A DNA stretch of 64,000 nt from Xanthobacter sp. NM-25 (GTDB lineage: Bacteria; Pseudomonadota; Alphaproteobacteria; Rhizobiales; Xanthobacteraceae). The DNA is taken from NCBI RefSeq assembly GCF_022138605.1, contig NZ_JACBFS010000004.1, positions 523,414-587,413 of the forward strand, in the 5' to 3' direction. The position numbers and the translations under genes were made by a program. The notes below the pieces were generated by a model, which saw only the letters and a list, made by a program, of their open reading frames with translations, was not told the DNA's origin and ran no database searches. Below, piece after piece: positions 10,733 to 18,267 of the stretch; the first letter of the stretch is position 1; the number at the start of each line of letters is the position of its first letter.

Positions 10733-11074
10733 TCAGTCGGCCACACGGCAGGAGGCCATGAGGACAATCGCCTCCGGTGCCTGTCTCGACGAGGCGCGCA
10801 TCGGTCGACACGGGAGCAGCGAACGAAGAACCGAGACGAGCCCGGAGCCGGCGATGCCGTCGCGGCCCTCGCGGGAGGTCTTCTTCCACGCGATGATGCT
10901 GGAACCCGATGGCAGCGAAGACGAGGGTCAGCCGGCCGCCCCCTTGTCGTTGTCGCCCTCAGTGCGGAGCCTGGGCGTTCCACCTTGACGCCGAGGCCGA
11001 GGGCCGTGCCGGGCGCCCTTTTGGCGAAATCCTTGACGCTGGCGATGTGAAAGCGCGGTCCCGATGGCGGCCAG
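10733..11074 (-). pseudogene. Decayed inverted copy of the DUF736 gene
   Basis: The minus strand matches the intact DUF736 gene at 11377-11688 in order over its whole length and into both flanks. Shared blocks include GGAACCACCGCA before the start, GGCGACAACGACAAGGG, CGCGTGGAAGAAGACCTCCC, TTCGTTCGCTG and the downstream CCCACCCCTCGGGGGAGCCC. The start is now CTG (11072-11074), and many substitutions and indels break the frame. Homology continues upstream to about 11145, so the two copies form a head-to-head inverted duplication around 11146-11313. It cannot encode the intact protein. Confidence 0.8.
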
Positions 11075-11376
11075 TGCGGTGGTTCCTCCCATCCGCCGAT
11101 GTCAGGCCACGTCCATCACGCCCTCGATTGGTGTGGGTCTGACCGAAGACCGGCGACGCTGAAGCATCGCCTCGATCTTGAACCCGCAACGTCCGCCACC
11201 AGCTTTTTTCCGCCGCCGGCCAGGGCCGGCTTTGCATCGCCAAGCAAAAAAGCCGTCGCCGCCGGCCGCCCTCCACTTCGTTCCGGCCCGAAGGGTGCGG
11301 GCCGATCGTCCACGGTCGGGCGACCCCCATCGAGGACGCGATGGTCGCGGCCCGATCACCAGAAGGAACCACCGCA
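11075..11376. other. Divergent spacer between the decayed and intact DUF736 copies
   Basis: The outer parts (to about 11145 and from about 11314) are the mirrored upstream regions of the two copies. The central ~170 bases hold a T-rich/A-rich inverted element (AGCTTTTTT at 11200 and GCAAAAAAGCC near 11244) flanking GGCCAGGGCCGGC. It probably contains the promoter of the intact gene. No coding sequence is seen. Confidence 0.5.
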
Positions 11377-11688
11377 ATGGCCACCATCGGCTCTTTCACC
11401 ACCACCGCCAAGGGTTTCAAGGGCGCCGTCAAGACCCTCAGCCTCGACGTCAAGACGGTGGAGTTCCTCCCCGCCGAAGGCGACAACGACAAGGGGCCGG
11501 ACTTCCGCATCTTCTCCCGTGCCACCGAGTTCGGAGCCGCGTGGAAGAAGACCTCCCGCGAGGGCCGCAACTACCTCTCCGTCAAGCTCGACGATCCTTC
11601 GTTCGCCGCTCCCATCTATGCGAGCCTCGTCGAGACCGACACCGAAGGCGAGTTCGCTCTCATCTGGTCGCGCCGCGCGGCCGACTGA
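11377..11688 (+). CDS. DUF736 protein (103 aa)
   Basis: Typical DUF736 protein: MATIGSFTTTAKGFKGAVKT, then LDVKTVEFLPAEGDNDKGPD, FRIFSRATEFGAAWKKT and YLSVKLDDPSFAAPIYASLV. These small proteins are common on alphaproteobacterial plasmids and ICEs; their biochemical role is unknown. The start at 11377 follows AGAAGGAACC. A second, divergent paralogue lies at 17941, and a decayed inverted copy lies just upstream. A GC hairpin (11705-11726) follows the stop without a T tract. Confidence 0.88.
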   Translation: MATIGSFTTTAKGFKGAVKTLSLDVKTVEFLPAEGDNDKGPDFRIFSRATEFGAAWKKTSREGRNYLSVKLDDPSFAAPIYASLVETDTEGEFALIWSRRAAD

Positions 11689-11850
11689 CCCCACCCCTCG
11701 GGGGAGCCCCGCCATCCGGCGGGGCTTCGCCATGTTCATGCCCGCCACCGCCCGAAGTCCATACGGCGAGCTCCGCTCCGGTTGTCGTGATCGGCTGCGG
11801 CCGCGGGCCTTGCCGATCGCGAGGGGAAGCCAAGGGGGACTTTCCCCCTT

Positions 11851-12067
11851 TCTCCCCTCAAGTGCCGCCTGCGCCATGGCAGGGCCGCCGGCTCGCAGGA
11901 CGGCCGAAGACCGTCATCCTTCCGATCGTCGCCACACCGTCCCGCTCGGCCCGGCAGCCCGGCCATGCTCGCCGGCACTTGTCCCCTCCCATCCCTGCGC
12001 GCTCACGCGCCCCCGGAAGGCATGTCGGGGGACATGCCTTCGGCATTTACGGGAAAGGATCAGGACA
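11851..12067 (+). promoter_or_regulatory. Duplicated ~216-base leader, copy B (before DUF932 gene)
   Basis: Homologous to 6016-6231 over essentially its full length and in the same position relative to the start codon. The conserved hairpin is AGGCATGTC-GGGG-GACATGCCT (12018-12039), 28 bases before the ATG. Both copies also end in GAAAGGATC. Two unrelated genes sharing the same leader suggests shared control, for example by an ICE regulator or an RNA structure. Confidence 0.7.
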
Positions 12068-13264
12068 ATGAACATCATCACCAGCAGCCAGCACAGCCAG
12101 CCGGTTTCCGGCGGCTTCCGCGTGGACGTCTCGCGCGGCGAGCGGATCGGGCGGGTTTCCTCGGAATGGTTCTCGCGCCCCGACGACGAGCGTTATCTGT
12201 CGCTCACCGAGCTTTACGACGCCGTGAAGGCGCGCGCGGACCTCGCCAGCGTCAGGACATTGGAGAGCCGCCTTTTGCGCGTGGAGGCCAGCCGCGACAA
12301 TGCGGACAAGCTCGCCCTTGTGGTGCCCGGACAGGATGAACCCATCGCCCCGACGCATTGGAGCTTCGGGCAGTTGTGCAGCCTTGTCGGCGCGCCTTCG
12401 ACCTATATGCGCCAGCTTCCAGCATCGCTCGCCGGCATCAACCTGCAGCACGGCTTGCTGTCGCATCGCGCCGAACTTGTGAAGACCCTGGAGGCGGATG
12501 ACGGCCGGATCGAGCTTCGCGCCGTGACCGGCCCGGACTATGGCCGCATCTGGGACCACGAGCTTGTCGCCGCCGTCGTGAAGATCGCCGGCAACGGCAT
12601 CGGCGACACCATGTGGAAGGTGCCGGGTGTGCTGGATTGGGCGACCATGACGCACAATCCCTTCGTGGACGTGACGAAGGACACCACCACGCTTTATGCC
12701 AGCGACCGCGACGTGTTCCTCTTCCTCGTCGACGATACCCACCCGATCGAGGCGGGGCGCCTCCCGAACGGCGAGCCGGACCTTTATTTCCGGGGCTTCT
12801 ATTGCTGGAACAGCGAAGTCGGATCGAAGACGCTGGGCATCGCCTCTTTCTATCTCCGGGCGGTGTGCATGAACCGCAACCTGTGGGGTGTGGAGGGCTT
12901 CGAGGAAATCAGCATCCGGCACAGCAAGTTTGCCGCGCAGCGTTTCGTCCATGAGGCCGCGCCCGCGCTGACCAGCTTCGCCCATTCCTCGCCCGCGCCT
13001 TTCGTCGCCGGCATCCGGGCGGCGCGCGAGCGGATCGTCGCGCGCACCGACGAGGACCGCGAGACCTTCCTGCGCAGGCGCGGTTTCTCCAAGTCCGAGA
13101 CTGGCAAGATCATAGAGACCGTGTTGCAGGAGGAAGGCCGCCCACCGGAAAGCATCTTCGACTTCGTGCAGGGCATGACGGCGCATGCCCGCGCCAAGGT
13201 GCATCAGGACAGCCGCCTTGAACTGGAGGGGAAGGCAAAGACCTTGCTGGAGAAGGCAGCCTGA
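12068..13264 (+). CDS. DUF932 domain protein (398 aa)
   Basis: DUF932 protein, phage/plasmid family also called YfdQ/YfjQ-like, of unknown activity; some relatives are named anti-restriction or LGT_TIGR03299. Recognisable stretches are THWSFGQLCSLVGAPSTYMR, GRIWDHELV, TTLYASDRDVFLFLVDD, LYFRGFYCWNSEVGSKTLGI and CMNRNLWGVEGF. Length is normal. The start at 12068 is the family start and follows GGGAAAGGATCAGG. It stands alone in its unit, preceded by the duplicated leader. It may help the incoming element establish, but that is inference from its frequent ICE location. Confidence 0.85.
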   Translation: MNIITSSQHSQPVSGGFRVDVSRGERIGRVSSEWFSRPDDERYLSLTELYDAVKARADLASVRTLESRLLRVEASRDNADKLALVVPGQDEPIAPTHWSFGQLCSLVGAPSTYMRQLPASLAGINLQHGLLSHRAELVKTLEADDGRIELRAVTGPDYGRIWDHELVAAVVKIAGNGIGDTMWKVPGVLDWATMTHNPFVDVTKDTTTLYASDRDVFLFLVDDTHPIEAGRLPNGEPDLYFRGFYCWNSEVGSKTLGIASFYLRAVCMNRNLWGVEGFEEISIRHSKFAAQRFVHEAAPALTSFAHSSPAPFVAGIRAARERIVARTDEDRETFLRRRGFSKSETGKIIETVLQEEGRPPESIFDFVQGMTAHARAKVHQDSRLELEGKAKTLLEKAA

Positions 13265-13448
13265 TCCCTGCCGCCGCGCGGTCGGTACGCTGGCCGCGCG
13301 GTTTCCCGTGTCCGGCATCATGCGCCGATCCGGACCCCGGCGGCGCGGCCGCGCCCAAACAGCACGGCCGCGGCTCGCCGGGCTGCGCCCGGCTCGCGAA
13401 ACCACGCACAGACAGGCGGATCGGGGCATGGCGCCCGTCTGAATCCCT

Positions 13449-13471
13449 AGTATATTGGGTGGCAGTATATT
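13449..13471 (+). promoter_or_regulatory. Direct repeat AGTATATT, probable promoter/operator of the XRE gene
   Basis: AGTATATT occurs at 13449-13456 and 13464-13471, 15 bases apart, in an AT-rich island within GC-rich DNA, 24 bases upstream of the XRE regulator start. TATATT resembles a -10 box. A repeat this close to an XRE gene suggests an autoregulatory operator. Confidence 0.55.
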
Positions 13472-13494
13472 AGGCAGACGGCGACTCCTCCCGC

Positions 13495-13707
13495 ATGATG
13501 CTGCGGGAGAGAGTCGCACGAAACTTGCGTCGCCTGAGACAGGAGAAGTCCGTCTCTCAGGAGGAGCTTGCCCATCGTGCCCAGGTCAACCGCAACTATG
13601 TCGGCATGCTCGAGCGTGAGGAATACGCCGCCACTGTGGACATGCTGGAGAAGCTGGCGGATGCGCTCGATGTCGATCCGAACGAGTTTCTCCGGACCGA
13701 TACCTGA
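13495..13707 (+). CDS. XRE-family small transcriptional regulator (QseC-like)
   Basis: 70 residues forming a single helix-turn-helix of the Cro/CI type: RVARNLRRLRQEKSVSQEEL, then AHRAQVNRNYVGMLEREE, ending in DMLEKLADALDVDPNEFL. It acts as a DNA-binding repressor in related ICEs. Its small size, followed by a DUF2285 protein and an FseA-like protein, matches the place of QseC in Mesorhizobium ICEs, where it controls the antiactivator QseM; here it is co-directional rather than divergent. A second ATG lies at 13498. The operator-like repeat just upstream supports autoregulation. The identity as QseC is by context only. Confidence 0.8.
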   Translation: MMLRERVARNLRRLRQEKSVSQEELAHRAQVNRNYVGMLEREEYAATVDMLEKLADALDVDPNEFLRTDT

Positions 13708-13938
13708 TGGCGCGTGGCCATGAGACGCGCCCGTTGCCTGTCACCGAGCGGGCTATATTCAGGTGACGCCAACTCATCACGCGTCCCGCAAAGCGTTCCG
13801 AATAGTTCAAAATAGTTGTTGTCTTCGCAGCAAGCCGCCATTCCGATATGGCCGGAAGCCAGTGGCGGTGCTTCTCTTGAGCAAACGACCGATTGGCGAC
13901 CCACGCGCCACAACCCCGCACGTCCGTCAAGAACACCC

Positions 13939-14202
13939 ATGACCAAGACCATTTTCCGGGACAGCCCGCCGATGACCGATCGGGTGAACGCCTACGACGA
14001 GGCGCACCTCGGGACCTATCTTCGCCTGCTGGACGCGGCCGAGGAAGGCGCCGACTGGCGCGAGGTGGTGGCCATCGTCTTCGGGCTGGACGCGGCGGCG
14101 GAGCCGGAACGCGCCAGGCGCATCCACGACAGCCACCTGGCCCGCGCCCGCTGGATGACCAAGACCGGCTATCGCCATCTGCTCGACCCGCGCTTGCAGT
14201 AA
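13939..14202 (+). CDS. DUF2285 protein, QseM-like antiactivator candidate (87 aa)
   Basis: Stand-alone DUF2285 domain (a helix-turn-helix variant): LRLLDAAEEGADWREVVAIV, FGLD, a long helix SHLARARWMTKTGYRHLLD. In Mesorhizobium ICEs the DUF2285 protein QseM binds and blocks the excision activator FseA and the quorum regulator TraR. Position between the XRE gene and the FseA-like gene matches that role. A second ATG (MTDRVNAYDEAHLG) could be the start. No LuxR-type gene is in the window, so here it might block only the FseA-like protein. Function is inferred from family and context. Confidence 0.72.
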   Translation: MTKTIFRDSPPMTDRVNAYDEAHLGTYLRLLDAAEEGADWREVVAIVFGLDAAAEPERARRIHDSHLARARWMTKTGYRHLLDPRLQ

Positions 14203-14337
14203 GGCACCCTCCGAGCCCGGAACCGGCCCAGATGTGCTCAGCCGGCACAGCATCACCATTCCGATTTTCTGGCTTCCGCTGCGTTCGCACGCCTCCGAAT
14301 CATCCCCGAAGGCTGAAACCGGCGGAAAGGCAACGTC

Positions 14338-15127
14338 ATGGAGCCACTGCAGGATTGGCGATCGCCGCACTTCGAGGACGATCTGAGCCGCCTCGATCGC
14401 GGCGGCGTCAGCTTCGAGTTTCTTCGACGCAATCGGAAATACCGGCAGGACTACGCCGACGCCATGACCCGTCCGGCGGCCGACGGCATCGCCAGCGCCG
14501 AGGCGACCCGGAGGTTCGTCCGACGCTGGGGATTGGCCTTTCCCTGTCGACCCCGCTGCCCCCGCTGAAACCGCACGACCCATCTGGCACCCCCGGCAAT
14601 ATCCGGCGGTGCTGATCGTCACCCCCGCGCCTGACGGCTTCGACGCCGCGGCGCTCGCCGGGCTCGGGCTTGCGACCGCCCGCACCGGGACCGCGGAGGA
14701 CGGGCTCCATGCCGTCCTCGCGGATGACATGCACCGTCTCTGGTTCCCGCACGGCGCGGAGATCGGCAACGCGGCCGTTCTCGTCCCGCTCGACGGGCAT
14801 CTTCTCTGGCGCGTGAAGAACCTGCTGCGGTTGACGCGGCACCTGCTCGGCCAGCCCGCCGGCCCGTGGCCGCGCGAGCAGAGCCTCTCCCGTTTCCAAC
14901 TCCATCGCGCCGCGCTGATGCTGCGCGCATGGGACGGCGTGGCATCCGGCGCCTCACGGCGCCAGATCGCCAGCGTCCTTCTCAACCGCGATGTCGAGAC
15001 GCTGCGCGCCCTCGACTGGAAGAACGCGCCGGAACGGCGACGGCTCGCCCGCATCCTGAAGACCGCTCATGAGACCATCGAGGGCGGCTATTTGCGCCTC
15101 CTGGCGCGCCCCACACGCCACCGATGA
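14338..15127 (+). CDS. FseA-like excision activator (DUF6499 + DUF2285), +1 frameshift at 14542-14545
   Basis: Two overlapping frames encode the parts of one protein. Frame one (14338-14568) starts MEPLQDWRSPHFEDDLSRLD and has the DUF6499 pattern FEFLRRNRKYRQDYADAM; it stops after RRWGLAFPCRPRCPR. Frame two, one base ahead, is open across this point and reads FPVDPAAPAETARPIWHPRQ into a DUF2285 domain (LVPLDGHLLWRVKNLLRLTR to RILKTAHETIEGGYLRLL). A +1 slip on CCC-T at 14542-14545 gives a continuous protein of about 262 aa. In ICEMlSymR7A the same pair makes FseA, the activator of rdfS, by programmed +1 frameshifting. The CCC slip site is my inference; a simple mutation is possible but less likely because both frames are otherwise clean. 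Confidence 0.82.
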
Positions 15128-15195
15128 CGCCCCAGTGCGTCTGGCCGCAGGGGGGACATTTCCCATAGGGGCGCGATTTTCGACACTCCTTCGGG

Positions 15196-15234
15196 CCCGC
15201 CGTTTTTCGCCAACGTCGCCATAGACCCGCCGTT
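15196..15234 (+). promoter_or_regulatory. Direct repeats CCCGCCGTT upstream of the AlpA/RdfS-like gene
   Basis: CCCGCCGTT occurs at 15196-15204 and 15226-15234, exactly 30 bases apart (about three helical turns), just upstream of the AlpA-like gene. A position on one DNA face suits an activator. In Mesorhizobium FseA acts at the rdfS promoter, so this is a candidate binding site; the DNA here is GC-rich and chance is possible. Confidence 0.35.
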
Positions 15235-15262
15235 CCGGCGGCGGCTGCGACGGAGGCCTCCA

Positions 15263-15535
15263 ATGCAGGACAAGACCGACAGCAACTGGCCGCGCTTCGT
15301 GCGCACGCCCGAGGCCGCGCGCCTGCTCGATCTCTCCCCCCGCACGCTTGAGAAATTTCGCTGCGACGGGACTGGGCCGATCTACCACAAGCTAGGCGGG
15401 CGGGTCGTCTACGCCTTAGCCGACCTACATGCCTGGGTCGAAGCCTGCGCCCGCCAGTCCACGTCCGGATCCGCGAGCAGCAAGCCCGCGCCGCGTTCCC
15501 CCGCTAGCGGCCATACGGCCGCAGCGGCCCGTTGA
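15263..15535 (+). CDS. AlpA/HTH_17 excisionase-type protein (RdfS-like)
   Basis: 90 aa with an N-terminal winged helix of the AlpA/MerR-like HTH_17 type: RFVRTPEAARLLDLSPRTLE, KFRCDGTGPIYHKLGGRVVY, ALADLHAWVEA. The tail is low-complexity. Such proteins bend DNA as recombination directionality factors or act as small activators. Directly following the FseA-like gene, it takes the place of rdfS, whose product drives excision. Unusual: known RdfS partners are tyrosine recombinases, while the recombinase here is of the serine class. A GGAGG site lies 7 bases before the ATG. Confidence 0.78.
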   Translation: MQDKTDSNWPRFVRTPEAARLLDLSPRTLEKFRCDGTGPIYHKLGGRVVYALADLHAWVEACARQSTSGSASSKPAPRSPASGHTAAAAR

Positions 15536-15554
15536 TCGCGGCGGTCCGCACGCC

Positions 15555-16430
15555 ATGCCCGCCCGCCGCATCGTCGACAACCGCCAGCTCGAACTCTTCC
15601 GGGCCCGCTCGGGCGACATCGCGCCCCGCGACGCGCAGGACCTGATGTCCTGGCCCTTCTTCGCCCTCGGCAAGTCCCGACGCATCGCGCCCATCGACTT
15701 CCGCATGGGCGCGGTCTCGATCCGCGTGGAGGCCACGGTGGAGCACGGCATGGCCACCATCTGGGATGCCGACGTGCTGATCTGGGCCGCGAGCCAGATC
15801 GTCGACGCACGCGACCGGGGCCTCGTCACCTCGCGGCTGATGTCCGCGACGCCCTATGAGATCCTCGCCTTCATCGGCCGCGACGACTCCATCCGCAGCT
15901 ATGCCCGGCTGAAGGCCGCGCTCGACCGCTTGCAGTCGACCAGCGTCGCCACCTCCATCCGCCAACCTTCCGAACGCCGGCGGCACCGCTTCTCCTGGAT
16001 CAACGAATGGCGGGAACGGCTCGATGCGGCCGGGCGGCCGCTCGGCCTCGAGCTGGTGCTGCCCGACTGGTTCTATGCCGGCGTCCTCGACGACGCGCTC
16101 GTGCTCACCATCGACCGGGACTATTTCGGGCTGACGGGCGGCCTGGAGCGTTGGCTCTACCGGCTCGTACGCAAGCATGGCGGCCGCCAGCAATGGGGCT
16201 GGAGCTTCGACGTTCCTCACCTTCATCTCAAGTCCGGCAGCCTCTCGCCGCTCAAGCACTTCACCTACGACCTGCGCGCCATCGTCCGCCGCCAGCCGCT
16301 GCCCGGCTATCACCTGGCGCTGGTCTGCGATCCCGATGGCCGGGTCCGGCTGACCTTCCATCCCCTCGTGACCGATCCGCTGTCGGCGTCCGCGCTCCGC
16401 GCGCTGCGCCGGTGGACGGTCGGACTGTGA
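15555..16430 (+). CDS. repA: Replication initiator protein A (RepA, 291 aa)
   Basis: Protein of the RPA family (pfam10134) of plasmid/ICE initiators: starts MPARRIVDNRQLELFRARSG, then DLMSWPFFALGKSRRIAPID, TIWDADVLIWAASQIVDARD, RLKAALDRLQSTSVATSIRQ, and a second winged helix WLYRLVRKHGGRQQWGW with PHLHLKSGSLSPLKHF. It binds iterons to start theta replication. Three iterons lie 17 bases after its stop, supporting function. This gives the excised ICE a way to replicate. The frame is open upstream to 15429 without family support. Partition gene parA, which usually follows, is absent. Confidence 0.88.
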   Translation: MPARRIVDNRQLELFRARSGDIAPRDAQDLMSWPFFALGKSRRIAPIDFRMGAVSIRVEATVEHGMATIWDADVLIWAASQIVDARDRGLVTSRLMSATPYEILAFIGRDDSIRSYARLKAALDRLQSTSVATSIRQPSERRRHRFSWINEWRERLDAAGRPLGLELVLPDWFYAGVLDDALVLTIDRDYFGLTGGLERWLYRLVRKHGGRQQWGWSFDVPHLHLKSGSLSPLKHFTYDLRAIVRRQPLPGYHLALVCDPDGRVRLTFHPLVTDPLSASALRALRRWTVGL

Positions 16431-16446
16431 GCATCCTGTGGACGCA

Positions 16447-16512
16447 CCCGTGCTATCAGGGACCGTAAAGCCCGTGCCATCAGGGACCGGATTCCCGTGC
16501 TATCGGGGACCG
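16447..16512. repeat. Three RepA iterons, candidate oriV
   Basis: Three direct repeats of 19 bases: CCCGTGCTATCAGGGACCG (16447-16465), the same with one change (16471-16489), and again with one change (16494-16512). Starts are 24 and 23 bases apart, about two helical turns. Iterons directly downstream of repA mark a likely origin of vegetative replication. Confidence 0.8.
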
Positions 16513-16566
16513 CGGCACCCGCCAAGCCACGGATGCCGCAGGCGGAATCCGCCCCCCTCTAACGGT

Positions 16567-16598
16567 GCTAACAAGGAATCCTTCGGATTCCTGCTAAC
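16567..16598. repeat. Palindrome flanked by GCTAAC direct repeats
   Basis: AGGAATCC-TTC-GGATTCCT (16574-16592) lies between two GCTAAC copies (16567-16572 and 16593-16598). It follows the iterons and may be an operator or centromere-like site of the lost parA gene, or part of the origin. Unassigned. Confidence 0.5.
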
Positions 16599-16644
16599 GC
16601 GACCGGCCAGTCTCCGAAATCGGGGACAAGGGCGCCGGGCGATC

Positions 16645-16856
16645 CATCCGACCGAAAAACCCTCCGGCCTGATCGAAATCCTGATCCGCACGAGCTGCCC
16701 GCCGGGCGGCCTCGTCGGCGACTGGTTCGCCGGCTCCGGCGCCGCCGGCTCTCCGGCCGCCGCTACCTCGGCTGCGAGATCGACCCCGCGATGGCCGAGC
16801 GCGCGCGGGCGCGCATCGCCGCCGCGCTCCCCTTCACCGATGGAGCATCGCAATGA
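16645..16856 (+). pseudogene. C-terminal remnant of a DNA methyltransferase
   Basis: One frame reads HPTEKPSGLIEILIRTSCPP then GLVGDWFAGSGAAG, the AdoMet-binding motif I region (D-x-F-x-GSG) of an N4/N6 DNA methyltransferase. The next part, GRRYLGCEIDPAMAERARAR up to the stop at 16856, is in another frame, with a short deletion between. The N-terminal two thirds, including the catalytic motif, are absent. The stop overlaps the DUF2840 start, so the original gene was coupled to it. The gap between repA and this remnant suggests one deletion removed parA and most of the methyltransferase. Confidence 0.75.
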
Positions 16857-17347
16857 CGGCACAGTTGCAATCCGACGGCGTCCGGTCCGGCCAGACGCTG
16901 GTCGAGCTGACCTGGCGCGAGAAGCAGGTGGAGCGCTGGATCCGCTTCGGCAAGATCGCGGACGAGCACCGCCTCGATCGCTTCCGGCGTCTCGTCTATT
17001 TCTCCCCGAACCGCATCTTCGGTCTCGTCCGGTGGGCGGGAAACGATCACGGCACGGTCGTCGCGCGCATCGACATCGTGCGCGCGGTCTTCCCCGGCGA
17101 GCCCTGCCAGACGGTGCCGCATATCCGTCCCGGCGCCGACATCCTGCTGCGCCTCAACGGCTGGCCAAAGGTCAGGGCGGCGCTGAAGGCGATCGACGGG
17201 ATCGAGGCCCGTGGCATCGATCCGGCGGAGGTGTCGCCGGACCATTGGCGGCACCTCCACAACCGCATCGCCGTCAACGAACCGTTCCGCGCCTACACGC
17301 CCGAGCAGCACCGCGCCTGGCTGCGCCGCCGCGAGCTGCTTCCATGA
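16853..17347 (+). CDS. DUF2840 protein (164 aa)
   Basis: DUF2840 protein of the ICE transfer region: LVELTWREKQVERWIRFGKI, RFRRLVYFSPNRIFGLVRWA, NDHGTVVARIDIVRA, RPGADILLRLNGWPKV and YTPEQHRAWLRRRELLP. Its function is unknown, but the gene nearly always sits directly before traF, as here, where the stop and the next start overlap (ATGA). Probably cytoplasmic. The start overlaps the stop of the broken methyltransferase gene, indicating an ancestral operon. Confidence 0.88.
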   Translation: MTAQLQSDGVRSGQTLVELTWREKQVERWIRFGKIADEHRLDRFRRLVYFSPNRIFGLVRWAGNDHGTVVARIDIVRAVFPGEPCQTVPHIRPGADILLRLNGWPKVRAALKAIDGIEARGIDPAEVSPDHWRHLHNRIAVNEPFRAYTPEQHRAWLRRRELLP

Positions 17348-17904
17348 CCGCCCGCTGCGCAACGCTCGCCGCGATGCTCGCCGGCGTCGCCCTCGTCGTC
17401 GCCCCGGCATCGAGCCGGCCCGACATCCGCTTTCTCTGGAACGCCTCGGGGAGCGTCCCGGTCGGCCTCTACCGCATCGTCCCCGGCGGGCCCGTTCACG
17501 TCACCGATCTCGCGGTCGTCCGGCCGCCCGAAAGGCTTGCCGTCTTCCTCGACACGCGCGGCTACCTGCCGCGCGGCCTGCCGCTCATCAAGCGCGTGCT
17601 GGCCCTCGCTGGCACCGAGGTCTGTCGCTCCGGGGCGGACATCATCGCCTACGGCTCGATCTACGGGCAGGCCCGTGCGCGCGACACGCGCGGCCGCCCG
17701 CTGCCGGTCTGGCAGGGCTGCCGGACGCTCGTCGGCGCCGAGGCCTTCTTCATGAACTGGAACAGCCCCGACAGCTTCGACAGTCGCTACTTCGGGCCGC
17801 TCCCGCTCTCCACCGTCGTCGGCCGGGCGATCCCGCTCTGGACCACCGACGATCCCGATCCGGCCACGGACGCGTTCCGCGAGCCGGTCTCCGACGAGCC
17901 GTGA
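17344..17904 (+). CDS. traF: TraF-type conjugal signal peptidase, S26 family (186 aa)
   Basis: Inner-membrane protease of the S26C family that matures and circularises the TrbC pilin in RP4-type systems. It has an N-terminal signal anchor (CATLAAMLAGVALVVAPAS), the catalytic Ser in WNASGSVPVGLYR, and the catalytic Lys in LPLIKRVLALAGTEVC, followed by MNWNSPDSFDSRYFGPLPLS and a typical GRAIPLW end. Length is normal. Translationally coupled to the DUF2840 gene. Its substrate TrbC is encoded at 43791, so the set is complete. Confidence 0.93.
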   Translation: MTARCATLAAMLAGVALVVAPASSRPDIRFLWNASGSVPVGLYRIVPGGPVHVTDLAVVRPPERLAVFLDTRGYLPRGLPLIKRVLALAGTEVCRSGADIIAYGSIYGQARARDTRGRPLPVWQGCRTLVGAEAFFMNWNSPDSFDSRYFGPLPLSTVVGRAIPLWTTDDPDPATDAFREPVSDEP

Positions 17905-17940
17905 CGGCTCGCGCCTCCAACCCGCGAAAGGCTCCCCACC

Positions 17941-18267
17941 ATGCCCCAGATCGGCACCTTCACTCGCACCGCGGACGGCTTCTTCGGCCGCGTCCGCACA
18001 CTCACCCTCGACGTGGAAGTCGCCATCCTGCCCGCTGATGGATCGGACGCGGAGAACGCGCCGGACCACCGCGTCTTCTTCGACGGGCAGGAGGTTGGCG
18101 CGGCCTGGCACCGCACCGGCGAGAAGGCCGGAACCTACCTCTCCCTGTCCATCGACGATCCGTCCTTCGCCGAGCCGCTGCGCGCCCGGCTGTTCGAGTC
18201 CGATACCCGAAAGGACGTCTGGAACCTGCACTGGACGCGCCGGATCAGGCGCGACGGCGAGGCGTGA
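17941..18267 (+). CDS. DUF736 protein, second paralogue (108 aa)
   Basis: DUF736 family: MPQIGTFTRTADGFFGRVRT, LTLDVEVAILPADGSDAENA, PDHRVFFDGQEVGAAWHRTG, YLSLSIDDPSFAEPLRARLF. Clearly related to but diverged from the copy at 11377. It lies 36 bases after traF and its stop overlaps the next gene's GTG start. Together with the lytic transglycosylase and traF it forms the usual ICE transfer-accessory block. Biochemical role unknown. Confidence 0.88.
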   Translation: MPQIGTFTRTADGFFGRVRTLTLDVEVAILPADGSDAENAPDHRVFFDGQEVGAAWHRTGEKAGTYLSLSIDDPSFAEPLRARLFESDTRKDVWNLHWTRRIRRDGEA

